DNA from: Siderastrea siderea
Taxonomy: Eukaryota > Cnidaria > Anthozoa > Scleractinia > Rhizangiidae
NCBI GenBank assembly: GCA_964030785.1
Contig: OZ034970.1
Coordinates: 21,584,634 to 21,648,633, forward strand
Direction of reading: 5' to 3'
Length of the DNA: 64,000 nucleotides
In this document: positions 63,573-64,000 of the stretch, in pieces
Position numbering within the stretch: the stretch's first letter is position 1
How the letters are laid out: the number at the start of each line of letters is the position of its first letter
Translations under genes and position numbers: made by a program
Notes under the pieces: model-generated
Seen by the model: only the letters and a program-made list of their open reading frames with translations
The model's database searches: none
Told to the model about the DNA's origin: nothing

Positions 63573-64000
63573 CTAGACGGCGACAAGCTCATTACCAATT
63601 TGCTTCAGCACGAATTCCTTTTCATTCAAAACCAAGGCGAAGATCGTATAATCTTGAGCGTTGGCGGCTTGATTTAGTCTATAATGTAATTCAAGCTATT
63701 TCGAGTCTCCTGTCACACTTTCTTTGGTGTTTCGTAGGTCAAAGTAGATAATTGGGTACAGCTTATCAAAATTGGCAAGCTGCAGCTGAACGCCGGAGTT
63801 GTAGTCGTTTTTTCTGTATCTGTAATTGATTAAATCATTCAAAATTCTTATTTTAAAATCATGGTCGTAATCAAGATCAGGGTAAAATTTTGTGCCGTAC
63901 TGAAGGCGGCAAGTGTCCAATCTTGCTGAATCATCACCATCGATATCAAATGTGTCAAATATGTAAGGGTTTTGTGTGTAAGCATTTTGTTTCCGAGTTT
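63573..64000 (-). pseudogene. probable major capsid protein, C-terminal part, runs off the window
   Basis: The frame enters at the right edge and runs to a TAG at 63573, with one internal TAG at 63696-63698. It contains YPDLDYDHDFKIRILNDL, YYPIIYFDLRN-type text, LNQAANAQDYTIFALVLNE and KQIGNELVAV before the stop. The position after the protease and the C-terminal pattern fit the double-jelly-roll capsid protein of Polintons. The start lies beyond 64000. The internal stop would truncate the last 42 residues. Confidence 0.55.

Larger units (their letters stand above)
55208..64000. mobile_element. Polinton/Maverick (adintovirus-like) element, left part
   Basis: The block combines protein-primed DNA polymerase B, a retroviral-type integrase, an adenovirus-type protease and capsid-associated genes, the diagnostic Polinton set. 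The genes present are PolB (+), a small ORF (-), integrase (-), zinc-ribbon protein (+), PLA2 protein (-), minor-capsid/protease fusion (-), capsid protein (-). The packaging ATPase and right end are not in the window. PolB, integrase, zinc-ribbon, PLA2 and capsid genes each have at least one frame break or stop; only the protease fusion is clearly intact. It is a degraded endogenous copy. Confidence 0.9.

Overview
The window is eukaryotic nuclear DNA. It is AT-rich, and its genes are split by GT-AG introns. It is dominated by nested, mostly decayed mobile elements, with very little ordinary host coding sequence. The mix (BEL/Pao, Ngaro/PAT-type tyrosine-recombinase retroelements, Penelope-like and Jockey/CR1-like elements, PIF/Harbinger, TTAA and hAT-like non-autonomous DNA elements, and a Polinton/Maverick) together with one forkhead exon fits an invertebrate animal. 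A cnidarian, probably an anthozoan such as a coral, is my best guess. That assignment rests on family resemblance from memory, not on a search.

Layout. 1-4.3 kb: a diverged direct duplication, one copy of which carries a hairpin element at an otherwise preserved site; a GGAGTTAAA-type minisatellite; a LINE 3' fragment; a Penelope-like fragment between inverted repeats. 4.3-10.4 kb: a dead BEL/Pao retrotransposon, itself hit by a solo LTR and a TTAA-flanked MITE. 10.4-13.6 kb: a tRNA-like SINE head and a large inverted-repeat element with a second foldback MITE inside. 13.6-23.3 kb: a 9.7-kb PIF/Harbinger element with matching termini and a TTA target duplication. It has an intact Myb/SANT-like gene and a broken DDE transposase; inside it lie a LINE insertion and a decayed multi-exon gene of a family I cannot name.

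23.3-31 kb: mostly non-coding, with a few exon-like segments and one hairpin/minisatellite repeat. 31.1-35.1 kb: a decayed SWIM-finger, MULE-like transposase gene interrupted by a 1.63-kb hAT-like element with a 7-bp target duplication. 35-40.7 kb: palindromes, MITEs and, at 38.46-38.72 kb, a clear forkhead-domain exon (FoxO-like) ending at a splice donor.

40.8-47.2 kb and 48.9-55.0 kb: two different minus-strand tyrosine-recombinase retroelements, both with the split direct repeat order A1-ORFs-B1-A2-B2. The first is degenerate and carries a LINE. The second keeps long open gag (SAP domain), RT-RNase H and recombinase frames in overlapping registers. 55.2-64 kb: the left part of a Polinton/Maverick (adintovirus-like): protein-primed DNA polymerase B, retroviral-type integrase, a zinc-ribbon protein, a PLA2-domain virion protein, a minor-capsid-like/adenain-type protease fusion, and the end of a probable major capsid protein running off the window. 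Several of these genes carry frameshifts or stops, so this copy is not functional as it stands.
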